A stretch of 64,000 nt of DNA from assembly GCF_003119115.1 (NCBI RefSeq), contig NZ_CP022367.1, positions 447,001 to 511,000 of the forward strand. Reading direction: 5' to 3'. A program made the translations under genes and the position numbers. The first letter of the stretch is position 1, and the number at the start of each line of letters is the position of its first letter. This DNA comes from Azospirillum sp. TSH58 (GTDB lineage Bacteria; Pseudomonadota; Alphaproteobacteria; Azospirillales; Azospirillaceae). The notes beneath the pieces are model-generated. The model saw only the letters and a program-made list of their open reading frames with translations. It searched no databases and was not told where the DNA came from. Below are positions 29,036 through 38,195 of the stretch, in pieces.

Positions 29036-29188
29036 GTCGCGTCCTTCATTGGCAAGCTTGGCCATTGACAGCCTCGGCGCGCATTTTTCCCCGACACCAC
29101 CATCGGACGTCAAGGACGGCCGACGCAAGGCGCCCGCTAAAAGTTCGGTTTCGAACAGTTTGGTGTTGACGCATTTGGTAAGCATATG

Positions 29189-29223
29189 TTCTCTTAGATG
29201 AAACATGGTTCTATCTAACAGAA
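29189..29223. promoter_or_regulatory. Paired inverted operator sites for the IclR regulator
   Basis: TTCTCTTAGATGAAAC (29189-29204, plus) and TTCTGTTAGATAGAAC (29208-29223, minus) are 13/16 identical and face each other around position 29206. The second site itself is an inverted repeat, GTTCT-N7-AGAAC. A further palindrome GTTCG-N4-CGAAC lies at 29143-29156. The sites cover the ATG at 29205, which argues that translation starts later. Confidence 0.7.
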
Positions 29224-29240
29224 CTTTTGCGAGGCAGAGG

Positions 29241-30719
29241 GTGGAACGCTACAGGCTGTTCATCGATGGGGACTGGTGCGATCCGGTGTCCAACGAGTGG
29301 TTCGAATCGACGGAGCCCTATTCGGGGCGGGCGTGGGCGGAGATTCCGCGCGGAACGCAGGGCGATGCCGATCGCGCGGTCGAAGCGGCGCACCGTGCCT
29401 TCCTGTCGCCGGAGTGGGCGGGGCTGACCGCGACCCAGCGCGGCGCCCTGCTGCGCCGGCTGGCCGAGCTGATCGAGCGCAACGTCGACCGGCTGGGCGC
29501 CATCGAGCAGCGCGACAACGGCAAGCTGATGGCCGAGGTCAGCGGGCAGGTGCGCAACGTCGCCCAGTGGTTCCATTACTACGCCGGCCTCGCCGACAAG
29601 GTTCAGGGCGCCGTCGTGCCGATCAACAAGGCCGACGTCTTCAACTACGTGAAGTACGAGCCGCTGGGCGTGGTCGTCGCCATCACGCCGTGGAACTCGC
29701 CGCTGGCTCTGACCACCTGGAAGATGGCCCCGGCCCTGGCGGCCGGGAACACCATCGTCGTCAAGCCGTCGGAATACACCTCCGCCTCCATCCTGGAACT
29801 GGCGAAGCTGGCGCACGAGGCGGGCTTCCCGCGCGGCGTCGTCAACGTCGTCACCGGCTTCGGCGGTGAGGTCGGCGAGCCGCTGGTCCGCCACCGCCTG
29901 ACCGCCAAGGTCGCCTTCACCGGCGGCGACATCGGCGGCCAGCGGGTCAACGAGGCGGCGGCGCCGGGCCTGAAGAAGGTGACGCTGGAGCTGGGCGGCA
30001 AGTCGCCGAACATCGTCTTCGACGACGCCGACCTCGACCAGGCGGTGAAGGGCGCCATCTCCGGCGTGTTCGGCGCCTCGGGCCAGACCTGCATGGCCGG
30101 CTCGCGACTGCTCGTGCAGAGGACCATCCACGACGCCTTCGTGGAGAAGCTGGTCGCGGCCGCGGGCGAGGCCCGCATCGGCGATCCGTCGAACATGGAG
30201 ACGCAGATCGGCCCCATCGCCACCCGTGCGCAATGGGAAAAGATCCTGCGGATGATCGAGATGGCGAAGGCGGAGGGCGCGGTCTGCGCGCTCGGCGGCC
30301 ATGCCTTGTCGGGTCCCGAATACGGCCAGGGCCAGTTCGTCGCGCCGACCATCTTCACCGGCGTCCGCAACGACATGCGCATCGCCCAGGAGGAGGTGTT
30401 CGGCCCGGTGCTCTGCGTCATCCCCTTCGAGGACGAGGAGGACGCGCTGCGCATCGCCAACGACGTCGAGTTCGGTCTGGCGGCCGGCGTGTGGACGCGC
30501 GACCTGCACCGCGCGATGCACTGCGTCGACCGGCTGCGCGCCGGGACGGTGTGGGTGAACAACTACCGCTCCACAAGCTTCACCACGCCCTTCGGTGGCT
30601 ACAAGCGCTCCGGCCTCGGCCGCGAGGGCGGCGTGGAGGCGATCAAGGAGTATCTCCAGACCAAGAGCGTCTGGATCACCACCAAGCCCAACCGCGCCAA
30701 CCCCTTCGTGCTCGGCTGA
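29241..30719 (+). CDS. NAD(P)-dependent aldehyde dehydrogenase
   Basis: This enzyme oxidises an aldehyde to a carboxylate. It has about 492 residues. The Rossmann part has TPWNSPLALTTWKMAPALAAGNTIVVKPSE. The general base Glu is in TLELGGKSPNIVF, and the catalytic cysteine in GQTCMAGSR. The GTG at 29241 (VERYRLFIDGDWCDP), with GAGG seven bases upstream, gives the family N-terminus. The ATG at 29205 lies inside the operator and would add 12 residues (VLSNRTFARQR). It is the first gene of the IclR-controlled locus. The real substrate is unknown; a dicarboxylate semialdehyde is plausible. Confidence 0.88.
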   Translation: MERYRLFIDGDWCDPVSNEWFESTEPYSGRAWAEIPRGTQGDADRAVEAAHRAFLSPEWAGLTATQRGALLRRLAELIERNVDRLGAIEQRDNGKLMAEVSGQVRNVAQWFHYYAGLADKVQGAVVPINKADVFNYVKYEPLGVVVAITPWNSPLALTTWKMAPALAAGNTIVVKPSEYTSASILELAKLAHEAGFPRGVVNVVTGFGGEVGEPLVRHRLTAKVAFTGGDIGGQRVNEAAAPGLKKVTLELGGKSPNIVFDDADLDQAVKGAISGVFGASGQTCMAGSRLLVQRTIHDAFVEKLVAAAGEARIGDPSNMETQIGPIATRAQWEKILRMIEMAKAEGAVCALGGHALSGPEYGQGQFVAPTIFTGVRNDMRIAQEEVFGPVLCVIPFEDEEDALRIANDVEFGLAAGVWTRDLHRAMHCVDRLRAGTVWVNNYRSTSFTTPFGGYKRSGLGREGGVEAIKEYLQTKSVWITTKPNRANPFVLG

Positions 30720-30757
30720 GGCCGGGCCTGCAGGGGCATGGCCCCGGGAGCATTCCG

Positions 30758-31585
30758 ATGTCCGAAGCGACCATCGAAACCGCCGCCGGCTGGTGGCGGA
30801 CGTCGATCATCGACATCCATCCAGGTTCGATCCGGGTGCGCGGCTACGCCATCGAGGAGCTGATCGGCACGATCGGCTTTCCCGACATGGTCTGGCTGAT
30901 GCTGCGCGGCGACCTGCCGACGCCGGCCCAGGGCCGGCTGCTGGGGGCCGCGCTGGTCGCGGCGGTGGACCACGGGCCGCAGGCGCCGTCCATCGCCACG
31001 GCCCGCATGGCCGCCACCTGCGGCGTCGGGCTGAACAACGCCATGGCCTCCGGCATCAACGCGCTGGGCGACGTCCATGGCGGCGCCGGCCAGCAATGCA
31101 TGGAGCTGTACGCGGCCATCGCCGCCCGCATGGCGGAGGGGCTCTCCGTGGCCGCGGCGGCGGACGCCGAGATCGCCGCGCGGCTGGAGCGGCGCGAGCA
31201 CATCCCCGGCTTCGGCCACCGCTTCCATCCCGTCGATCCGCGCGCCGGCCGGCTGCTGGCCCTGGTGGAGGCGGCGAAGAGCGAGGGGGCGGTGACCGGG
31301 GAGGCCGCCGCCATCGGCCGCGCCGTCGAGGACGCGCTGGCCGCGCGCAAGGGTAAGCGGGTGCCGATGAACATCGACGGCGCCACCGCCGTGGTGTTCG
31401 CGGAACTCGGCTTTCCGCCGGGGCTCGGGCGCGGGCTGTTCGTGCTGTCGCGCTCGGTCGGCATCCTGGCGCACGCCTGGGAGCAGTCGCAGCAGGGTGG
31501 CCGGATCAAGGGGCCGATGCCGCCGTCCATCCCCTACCGCTACGACGGGGCGGCGCCGCGCCCGGTTCCGGGAGGCGGCGCATGA
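30758..31585 (+). CDS. Citryl-CoA lyase-like protein (citrate synthase superfamily)
   Basis: At 275 residues this is shorter than citrate synthase and matches citryl-CoA lyase-type proteins, which cleave citryl-CoA (or a like compound) to acetyl-CoA and an oxo acid. The catalytic triad of the superfamily is visible: His in GDVHGGAGQQ, His in GFGHRFHPVDPRA and Asp in PMNIDGATAVVFAELGFP. Its stop overlaps the CoA-transferase start by 4 bp (ATGA). The coupling suggests that the transferase makes the CoA thioester that this enzyme cleaves. The direction and exact substrate are inferences. Confidence 0.78.
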   Translation: MSEATIETAAGWWRTSIIDIHPGSIRVRGYAIEELIGTIGFPDMVWLMLRGDLPTPAQGRLLGAALVAAVDHGPQAPSIATARMAATCGVGLNNAMASGINALGDVHGGAGQQCMELYAAIAARMAEGLSVAAAADAEIAARLERREHIPGFGHRFHPVDPRAGRLLALVEAAKSEGAVTGEAAAIGRAVEDALAARKGKRVPMNIDGATAVVFAELGFPPGLGRGLFVLSRSVGILAHAWEQSQQGGRIKGPMPPSIPYRYDGAAPRPVPGGGA

Positions 31586-32832
31586 CCGGTCCCTCCGCCG
31601 ACACCCCGCTGCCCCTGGCCGGCGTCAAGGTCCTCGACTTCGGCCACACGGTGATGGGTCCGTCCTGCGCCATGATCCTCGCCGACCTCGGCGCCGACGT
31701 GGTGAAGATCGAGCCGGTGCCCAACGGCGAGCCCACCCGCCATCTCAAGGGCTTCGGCACCGGTTACTTCGGCTACTTCAACCGCAACAAACGTTCGGTC
31801 GCCGTCGACCTGAAATCGCCGGAGGGGCGCGAGATCGCCCACCGCCTCGTCGCCGAGACCGACGTGCTGGTGGAGAATTTCGCCCCCGGCACGATGGATC
31901 GGCTGGGTCTGGGCGCCGACACGCTGGCCGGCCTCAACCCGCGCCTGATCTACGCCAGCCTGAAGGGTTTCCTCGACGGGCCCTACGCCGGGCGCCTCGC
32001 GCTCGACGAGGTGGTGCAGATGATGACCGGGCTCGCCTACATGACCGGGCCGAGCGGGCGGCCGCTGCGCGCCGGCACGTCGGTGGTGGACATCACCGGC
32101 GGCATGTTCGCGGTCATCGCCATCCTGGTGGCGCTGCGCGAGCGGGAGCGGACCGGCCGCGGCCAGACCGTCGAATCCGCCCTGTTCGAGACCACGGTGT
32201 TCCTGATGGGGCAGCATCTCTGCTACGCCGCCCAGTCGGACGCGCCGATCCCGCCGATGCCGGAGCGCGTGTCGGCCTGGGCGGTCTACGAGACCTTCCA
32301 CACCGCCGACGGACGGCCGATCTTCGTCGGCATCACCACCGACAGCCATTGGGAGCGCTTCTGCGCCACCATCGACCGGCCGGACCTGCGCGACGATCCG
32401 CAGTTCCGCACCAACAACGACCGCATCGCCGCCCGGCCGCGCCTGCTGCCGCTGCTGACGGCGCTGTTCGGCGGCCTGTCGATGGAGGAGGCGGTGTCGG
32501 TGTGCGAGCGCGCCCGCATCCCCTTCGCTCCGATCGCCCGGCCGGAGGATCTGTTCGACGACCCGCATCTGCGGGCGACCGGCGGGCTGATGCCGACCAC
32601 CCTGCCCAACGGGGTGCGGACCGCCCTGCCCCGGCTGCCGATCCATGTGGCGGACGCGGATCTGGCGATCCGCAGCGATCCGCCGCGCGTCGGCCAGGAC
32701 ACGCGCGCCGTGCTGGCCGAGGCCGGCTACGACCCGGCGGCGGTCGAGCGGCTGGTGGAGGCCGGGATCATCGTGGCCGACGGCACCGCCGGCCATGCAC
32801 CGGGCAAGAACCACAAACGCCTCGCGGGATGA
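31582..32832 (+). CDS. CaiB/BaiF-family (class III) CoA-transferase
   Basis: Class III CoA-transferases move CoA between carboxylic acids through an aspartyl-CoA intermediate. This one has 416 residues. GVKVLDFGHTVMGPSCAMILADLGADVVKIEP is the N-terminal signature, and GTSVVDITGGMFAVIAIL carries the expected catalytic Asp near residue 170. It overlaps the lyase gene and precedes the flavoprotein. In this setting it probably activates a di- or tricarboxylate, perhaps with succinyl-CoA or acetyl-CoA as donor. Confidence 0.88.
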   Translation: MTGPSADTPLPLAGVKVLDFGHTVMGPSCAMILADLGADVVKIEPVPNGEPTRHLKGFGTGYFGYFNRNKRSVAVDLKSPEGREIAHRLVAETDVLVENFAPGTMDRLGLGADTLAGLNPRLIYASLKGFLDGPYAGRLALDEVVQMMTGLAYMTGPSGRPLRAGTSVVDITGGMFAVIAILVALRERERTGRGQTVESALFETTVFLMGQHLCYAAQSDAPIPPMPERVSAWAVYETFHTADGRPIFVGITTDSHWERFCATIDRPDLRDDPQFRTNNDRIAARPRLLPLLTALFGGLSMEEAVSVCERARIPFAPIARPEDLFDDPHLRATGGLMPTTLPNGVRTALPRLPIHVADADLAIRSDPPRVGQDTRAVLAEAGYDPAAVERLVEAGIIVADGTAGHAPGKNHKRLAG

Positions 32833-32859
32833 CGCGGGACACGTCAGGAGACGAATGAA

Positions 32860-34392
32860 ATGACGGAGGAAACCAGGATGAGCCGGGCCGGCAACAACAC
32901 CGCCAGCGACAACCCCAGCGATAACGATATCAGCGATCTGGTGATCGTCGGCTGCGGCATCGCCGGGCTTTCGGCGGCGGTGACGGCGCTGCAGGCCGGG
33001 CTGTCGGTCACCCTGCTGGAACGGGCGCCGGAGGAGGATTTCGGCGGCAACTCGCGCTGGACCGAAGCCTACATGCGGATGAAGAACGATTCCGAGATCG
33101 CCGACGATTTCGAGGAGCATTTCGCCGCCAACGCCGGGCTGAACATCGATCCCAACGTGCTGGCCGCCGCCGCCGAACCCTACGAATACTGGCCCGACTA
33201 TGTGAAGGCCCACCCCTTCCCCGATCCGGAGGTGATCGCCCGCTTCGCCGAGCGGGTGCCGACGACCATCGGCTGGCTCAAGGAGTTCGGTTTGCGCTTC
33301 GAGCCGCAGCCGATCTACCTGCTGACCCAGAACACCCAGCGCATCGCCGCCCAGGGCGGCGGCCTCGCGCTGATCGAGCGGCTGATGGCGGAGGCGAAGG
33401 CGCTCGGCGCCCGCGTGCTCTACCGCACCACGGCGCTCGACCTGCTGCGCGACGGGCAGGGCCGCATCGGCGGCGTCCACGCCACCGGGCCGGACGGCCT
33501 GCGCGTCGCCATCCGCGGCCGTTCGACGGTCCTGGCCTCGGGCGGCTACCAGGGCAACACCGAGATGATGACCCGCTACATGGGCCAGCGCGCCAAGCAT
33601 GTGCGGCCGGTGGCGCGCGGCGGCTACTACAACCGGGGCGAGGGCATCCGCATGGCGCTCGACGCCGGGGCGGCGCCGGCCGGCGATTTCGGCTCCTACC
33701 ACGCCGAGCCGGTCGATCCGCGCTCCCGCCAGCCCGAGGCGGTGATCTTCATCTGGCCCTACGGCGTGCTGGTCAACAAGCGCGGCGAGCGCTTCCTCGA
33801 CGAGGCGCCGGGCACCGCCGACGCCACCTACGACCACATCACGCGGGTCGTCGCCGACCAGCCGGACGGGCTCGCCTACGTCCTGTTCGACGATCAGGTG
33901 GAGGACATCCCGCGCTGGCGCACCAGCATCCGCAGCGACGTGCCGGCCATCGAGGCTCCGACGCTCGACGCCCTGATCGAGACGCTCGGCCTGCCGGCCG
34001 AAGCCACCAAGGCGACGGTCGCCGCCTACAACGCCGCCTGCCCGGCCGACGCCAGCCGCTTCGACCCGACGCGGGTGGACGGTCTGGCGACGACCGGGCT
34101 GACCCCGGCCAAGACCAACTGGGCGCGCCCGCTGGTCAAGGGGCCGTTCCGCGCCTTCCCCATCGTCTCGGCCAACTGCTTCACCTTCGGCGGGCTGAAA
34201 GTGGACGTGGACGCCAGGGTGCTCGACGGCAACGGCCAGCCGATGCCGGGCCTCTACGCGGCGGGCGAGACGGTCGGGCTCTACCATCAGGTCTACACCG
34301 GCTCGACCTCGGTCCTGCGCGGCGCCGTGTTCGGCCGGCTCGCCGCCCAGCACGCAGCCCGGCACGCCGCCGGGTCGCGGAACGCCGGCTGA
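32860..34392 (+). CDS. FAD-dependent tricarballylate dehydrogenase-like / fumarate-reductase-type flavoprotein
   Basis: This is a soluble FAD-binding_2 flavoprotein of about 510 residues. The dinucleotide fold is VIVGCGIAGLSAAVTALQAG near 28-47, followed by GGNSRWTEAYMR. The C-terminal FAD part is GLKVDVDARVLDGNGQPMPGLYAAGETVGLYHQVYTGSTSVLRGAVFGRLA. The order and the spacing of these blocks resemble TcuA, which oxidises tricarballylate to cis-aconitate. Two starts are possible: 32860, or 32878 (MSRAGNN), which has the better GGAGGA spacing. A dehydrogenation step on a carboxylic acid is expected. Confidence 0.8.
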   Translation: MTEETRMSRAGNNTASDNPSDNDISDLVIVGCGIAGLSAAVTALQAGLSVTLLERAPEEDFGGNSRWTEAYMRMKNDSEIADDFEEHFAANAGLNIDPNVLAAAAEPYEYWPDYVKAHPFPDPEVIARFAERVPTTIGWLKEFGLRFEPQPIYLLTQNTQRIAAQGGGLALIERLMAEAKALGARVLYRTTALDLLRDGQGRIGGVHATGPDGLRVAIRGRSTVLASGGYQGNTEMMTRYMGQRAKHVRPVARGGYYNRGEGIRMALDAGAAPAGDFGSYHAEPVDPRSRQPEAVIFIWPYGVLVNKRGERFLDEAPGTADATYDHITRVVADQPDGLAYVLFDDQVEDIPRWRTSIRSDVPAIEAPTLDALIETLGLPAEATKATVAAYNAACPADASRFDPTRVDGLATTGLTPAKTNWARPLVKGPFRAFPIVSANCFTFGGLKVDVDARVLDGNGQPMPGLYAAGETVGLYHQVYTGSTSVLRGAVFGRLAAQHAARHAAGSRNAG

Positions 34393-34438
34393 CCATCATA
34401 AGAAAATCTCGGGTCCAAGGACTCATTGGGAGGATATC

Positions 34439-35668
34439 GTGAAACGCTACGCCGTGACGGCGGCCATCGCCGCCTGCCTGCTCGCCCAGGCCCATTCCCA
34501 GCCGGCCCACGCCCAGGGCGCCGCCTACAGCGACGGCAAGATCAAGATCGGCATCCTGACCGACCTGTCGGGCCAGCTCTCCGACAGCACCGGGCAGGGC
34601 TCGATCGCCGCCGCGCAGATGGCGGTGGAGGACTTCGGCGGCGCCGTCAACGGCACGCCCGTCGAGCTGATCTTCGCCGACCACCAGAACAAGGCCGACA
34701 TCGGCGCCTCGACGGCGCGGCGCTGGTACGACGTCGATCAGGTGGACGCCATCATCGACGTCCCGAACTCCGCGGTGGCGCTGGCCGTGCAGCAGATCAC
34801 CAAGGAGGCCAACCGCGTCGCCATCTTCTCCTCCCCGGCGAGTTCGGACCTGACCGGCAAGGCCTGCACGCCGAACGGGCTGCATTGGACCTACGACACC
34901 TACGCGCTCGCCCACGTGACGGCCGAGGCGGTGGTGGCCTCGGGGTTGAGCAGCTGGTTCTTCCTGACCTCCGACTACGCCTTCGGGCACGCGCTGGAGC
35001 GCGACACCGGCGCCGTCGTCGAAAGCCAGAAGGGCAAGGTCCTGGGCAGCGTCCGGGTGCCGGCCAACAACGCCGACTTCTCGTCCTTCCTGCTCCAGGC
35101 GCAGGCGTCGCCGGCGAAGGTCGTGGCGCTCGCCACCGCCGGGGCCGATACCCAGAACGCGATCAAGCAGGCGGCGGAGTTCGGGCTCGGCCAGTCGGGC
35201 AAGAACATCGTGGCGCTGCTGCTGGCGATCAGCGAGGTCCACGCGCTGGGCCTGTCGGCGACCCAGGACATCATGCTGACCACCCCCTTCTATTGGGACA
35301 TGGATGACGAGACGCGCGCCTTCTCCAAGCGGTTCTTCGAGAAGCGCAAGGCGATGCCGACCTTCTATCAGGCCGGCGTCTACGGCGCGGTCAGCCATTA
35401 TTTGAAGGCGATCAAGGCCGCCGGAACGGACGCCGCCCCCGCCGTCATGAAGACGATGAAGGCGACCCCGGTGAACGACTTCATGACGAAGAACGGCTCG
35501 GTGCGCGAGGACGGCCGGGTGCTGCGCGACATGCATCTGTTCCAGGTCAAGACCCCCGCGGAATCCAAGGCGCCGTGGGATTATTACAAGCTGGTCCGCA
35601 GCGTTCCCGCCGACCGCGCCTTCCGGCCGCTGTCGGAAAGCGAATGCCCGCTCGTCAAGAAGATGTAG
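34439..35668 (+). CDS. Periplasmic substrate-binding protein of a branched-chain-type ABC transporter
   Basis: This protein has 409 residues with a Sec signal peptide (MKRYAVTAAIAACLLAQAHSQPAHA, cleaved near 25-27). The mature part is a type I periplasmic-binding fold (IKIGILTDLSGQLSDSTGQGSIAAAQMAVEDFGG). The GTG start follows GGGAGGA. Liv-type binding proteins take amino acids, amides, urea or aromatic and short carboxylates; the catabolic genes before it suggest a carboxylate. It heads the transporter genes that follow. Confidence 0.9.
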   Translation: MKRYAVTAAIAACLLAQAHSQPAHAQGAAYSDGKIKIGILTDLSGQLSDSTGQGSIAAAQMAVEDFGGAVNGTPVELIFADHQNKADIGASTARRWYDVDQVDAIIDVPNSAVALAVQQITKEANRVAIFSSPASSDLTGKACTPNGLHWTYDTYALAHVTAEAVVASGLSSWFFLTSDYAFGHALERDTGAVVESQKGKVLGSVRVPANNADFSSFLLQAQASPAKVVALATAGADTQNAIKQAAEFGLGQSGKNIVALLLAISEVHALGLSATQDIMLTTPFYWDMDDETRAFSKRFFEKRKAMPTFYQAGVYGAVSHYLKAIKAAGTDAAPAVMKTMKATPVNDFMTKNGSVREDGRVLRDMHLFQVKTPAESKAPWDYYKLVRSVPADRAFRPLSESECPLVKKM

Positions 35669-35776
35669 GCGAAACACGCCGTCGGGGCGCGGCGCTTCGG
35701 CGACGCGGCACCGGCGGCGTCGCCGGCCTGTGTCCGAGGCCGCGCGAGGCCGGCTCATCACCGGGAAAGGACAGAC

Positions 35777-36556
35777 ATGACCACCGGACACACGACCGGG
35801 CACACCGGCGACATCATCCTGGAAGCGCGTGGCCTGACGATGGAGTTCAAGGGCTTCGTCGCGGTGAAGGAGGTGAACCTCCAGGTCCGCCGCGGCACGA
35901 TCCACGCGCTGATCGGCCCGAACGGCGCCGGCAAGAGCACGGTCTTCAACCTGCTGACCAAGTTCCTGACGCCGACGCGCGGCCAGATCCTCTACAAAGG
36001 ACGCGACATCACCGCCATGAAGCCCGCCGACGTGGCGCTGCTCGGCATGGTGCGCTCCTTCCAGATTTCCGCTGTCTTCCCACACCTCAGCGTGCTGGAG
36101 AATGTCCGCGTCGCGCTGCAGCGCCCGCTCGGCACCAGCTTCCATTTCTGGAAGTCCGAGGAGACGCTGCGCGACCTGCGGGGCCGCGCTCTCGAACTGA
36201 TCGAGGCGGTGAACCTCACCCCCTGGGCCGGCCACACCGCCGCCGAGCTGCCCTACGGCCGCAAACGCGCGCTGGAGATCGCCACCACGCTGGCGCTCGA
36301 CCCGGAGGTGATGCTGCTCGACGAGCCGCTGGCCGGCATGGGCCACGAGGACATCGAAGGCACCGCCGCGCTGATCAAGCGCGTCTCCGCCGACCGCACC
36401 ATCCTGATGGTGGAGCACAACCTGTCGGTCGTCGCCCACCTGTCGGACACCATCACCGTGCTCCGCCGCGGCGAGATCCTGGCGGAAGGGCCGTACGAGG
36501 CCGTCTCGCGGAACCCGCAGGTCATGGAAGCCTATATGGGGACCGGACATGCCTGA
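35777..36556 (+). CDS. ABC transporter ATP-binding protein, LivG-like
   Basis: This cytoplasmic ATPase has 259 residues. Walker A is GPNGAGKST near residue 48, the signature stretch is ELPYGRKRALEIA (variant of LSGGQ typical of LivG), and Walker B is VMLLDEPLAGMG. It energises the liv-type importer with the neighbouring LivF. It lies 108 bp after the binding protein gene, and its 3' end overlaps the LivF-like gene by 8 bp. Confidence 0.9.
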   Translation: MTTGHTTGHTGDIILEARGLTMEFKGFVAVKEVNLQVRRGTIHALIGPNGAGKSTVFNLLTKFLTPTRGQILYKGRDITAMKPADVALLGMVRSFQISAVFPHLSVLENVRVALQRPLGTSFHFWKSEETLRDLRGRALELIEAVNLTPWAGHTAAELPYGRKRALEIATTLALDPEVMLLDEPLAGMGHEDIEGTAALIKRVSADRTILMVEHNLSVVAHLSDTITVLRRGEILAEGPYEAVSRNPQVMEAYMGTGHA

Positions 36557-37286
36557 CGGGATGTGCGCGACGACCGCCCGAACCGGGACGGCGATGCTCG
36601 ACATCGCCGACCTGCACGGCTTCTACGGCGAAAGCCATGTGCTGCACGGCGTCGACATCGCGGTGCGCCAGGGCGAGGTGGTGACGCTGCTCGGCCGCAA
36701 CGGCGCCGGCAAGACCTCCACCATGCGGGCCATCATGGGGATCATGGGCAAGCGCACCGGCTCCATCCGCTTCCAGGGCCGGGAGCTGATCGGCATGGCG
36801 CCGCACCGGATTCCCCGCCTCGGCATCGGCTATGTGCCGGAGGAGCGCGGGATTTTCTCAAGCCTCAGCGTGGACGAGAATCTGACGCTGCCGCCGGTGG
36901 TGCGGGAGGGCGGGATGACCGTCCCGCAGATCCACGAGCTGTTCCCCAACCTCCAGGGCCGCGGCGCGACGCAAGGCACGCGCCTGTCGGGGGGCGAGCA
37001 GCAGATGCTGGCGATCGGCCGCATCCTGCGCACCGGCGCCACCCTGATCCTGCTGGACGAGCCGACCGAAGGGCTGGCCCCGGTCATCATCGAGCAGATC
37101 GGCGTGGCCGTGCGGGCGCTGAAGCAGCGCGGCTTCACCATCCTGCTGGTCGAGCAGAACTTCCGCTTCGCCTCCACCATCGCCGACCGCCACTACGTCA
37201 TGGAGGAGGGGCATGTGGTGGACATGATCCCCAACGACCAGCTCCACGCCAACATGGACAAGCTCCACACCTATCTCGGCGTGTGA
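36549..37286 (+). CDS. ABC transporter ATP-binding protein, LivF-like
   Basis: This is the second ATPase of the importer, 245 residues from the overlapping ATG at 36549; MLDIADLHGFYG at 36594 is a credible alternative start. Walker A is GRNGAGKTS, the signature LSGGEQQMLAIGRIL, and Walker B LILLDEPTEGLAP. The EQNFRFASTIADRHYVMEEG tail with the H-loop region is typical of LivF. Confidence 0.9.
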   Translation: MPDGMCATTARTGTAMLDIADLHGFYGESHVLHGVDIAVRQGEVVTLLGRNGAGKTSTMRAIMGIMGKRTGSIRFQGRELIGMAPHRIPRLGIGYVPEERGIFSSLSVDENLTLPPVVREGGMTVPQIHELFPNLQGRGATQGTRLSGGEQQMLAIGRILRTGATLILLDEPTEGLAPVIIEQIGVAVRALKQRGFTILLVEQNFRFASTIADRHYVMEEGHVVDMIPNDQLHANMDKLHTYLGV

Positions 37287-37304
37287 GCGGGAGAAGAACG
37301 CCCG

Positions 37305-38192
37305 ATGTCCCAACTGCTCGGCATTCCGCCGCAGGCCTTGTTCGGCCAGCTTCTGCTCGGCCTGATCAACGGCTCCTTCTACGCGCTGCTCAGCCTCGGG
37401 CTGGCCGTGATCTTCGGCATGCTCAACGTCGTCAACATGGCGCACGGCGCCTTGTACATGGTCGGCGCCTTCGTGGCGTGGCTGCTGCTGACCTACGCCG
37501 GTGTCAGCTACTGGGGGGCGCTGCTGCTGGCGCCGCTGGTGGTCGGGCTGGTCGGGCTGGCGCTGGAGCGCACGCTGCTGCGCCGGCTCTACAAGGTCGA
37601 CCATCTCTACGGCCTGCTGCTGACCTTCGGTCTCGCGCTGATCTTCGAGGGCGCCTTCCGCCACCAGTACGGCGTGTCGGGCCAACCCTACCCGATCCCG
37701 GACCTGCTGAAGGGCGGCACCAACCTCGGTTTCATGTATCTGCCCACATACCGCGGCTGGGTGGTCGCGGCTTCGCTGGTGATCTGCCTGGGCACCTGGT
37801 TCGCCATCGAGCGGACGCGGCTCGGCGCCTATCTGCGGGCCGCCACCGAGAATCCGACCCTGGTCCAGGCCTTCGGCATCAACGTGCCGGTGATGGTGTC
37901 GCTGACCTACGGCTTCGGGGTGGCCCTGGCCGGTCTGGCCGGGGTGCTGGCGGCGCCGATCTATCAGGTCTCGCCGATGATGGGATCGAACCTGATTATC
38001 GTCGTCTTCGCGGTGGTGGTGATCGGCGGCATGGGCTCGATCCTGGGCGCCATCGTGACGGGGTTGGGCCTGGGGCTGCTGGAGGGCCTGACCAAGGTCT
38101 TCTACCCGGAGGCCTCCAACATCGTCGTCTTCGTCATCATGGCTGTGGTGCTGATGGTCAAGCCCGCCGGCCTGTTCGGGCGGGAGAGATAA
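37305..38192 (+). CDS. ABC transporter permease, LivH-like
   Basis: This inner-membrane permease has 295 residues and about eight helices. The N-terminal GLINGSFYALLSLGLAVIFGMLNVVNMAHGALYMVGAF is the hallmark of LivH. The cytoplasmic coupling loop near residue 180 contains RAATENPTLVQAFGINV. It is 18 bp after the LivF-like gene and 3 bp before the LivM-like one. Confidence 0.92.
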   Translation: MSQLLGIPPQALFGQLLLGLINGSFYALLSLGLAVIFGMLNVVNMAHGALYMVGAFVAWLLLTYAGVSYWGALLLAPLVVGLVGLALERTLLRRLYKVDHLYGLLLTFGLALIFEGAFRHQYGVSGQPYPIPDLLKGGTNLGFMYLPTYRGWVVAASLVICLGTWFAIERTRLGAYLRAATENPTLVQAFGINVPVMVSLTYGFGVALAGLAGVLAAPIYQVSPMMGSNLIIVVFAVVVIGGMGSILGAIVTGLGLGLLEGLTKVFYPEASNIVVFVIMAVVLMVKPAGLFGRER

Positions 38193-38195
38193 GCC

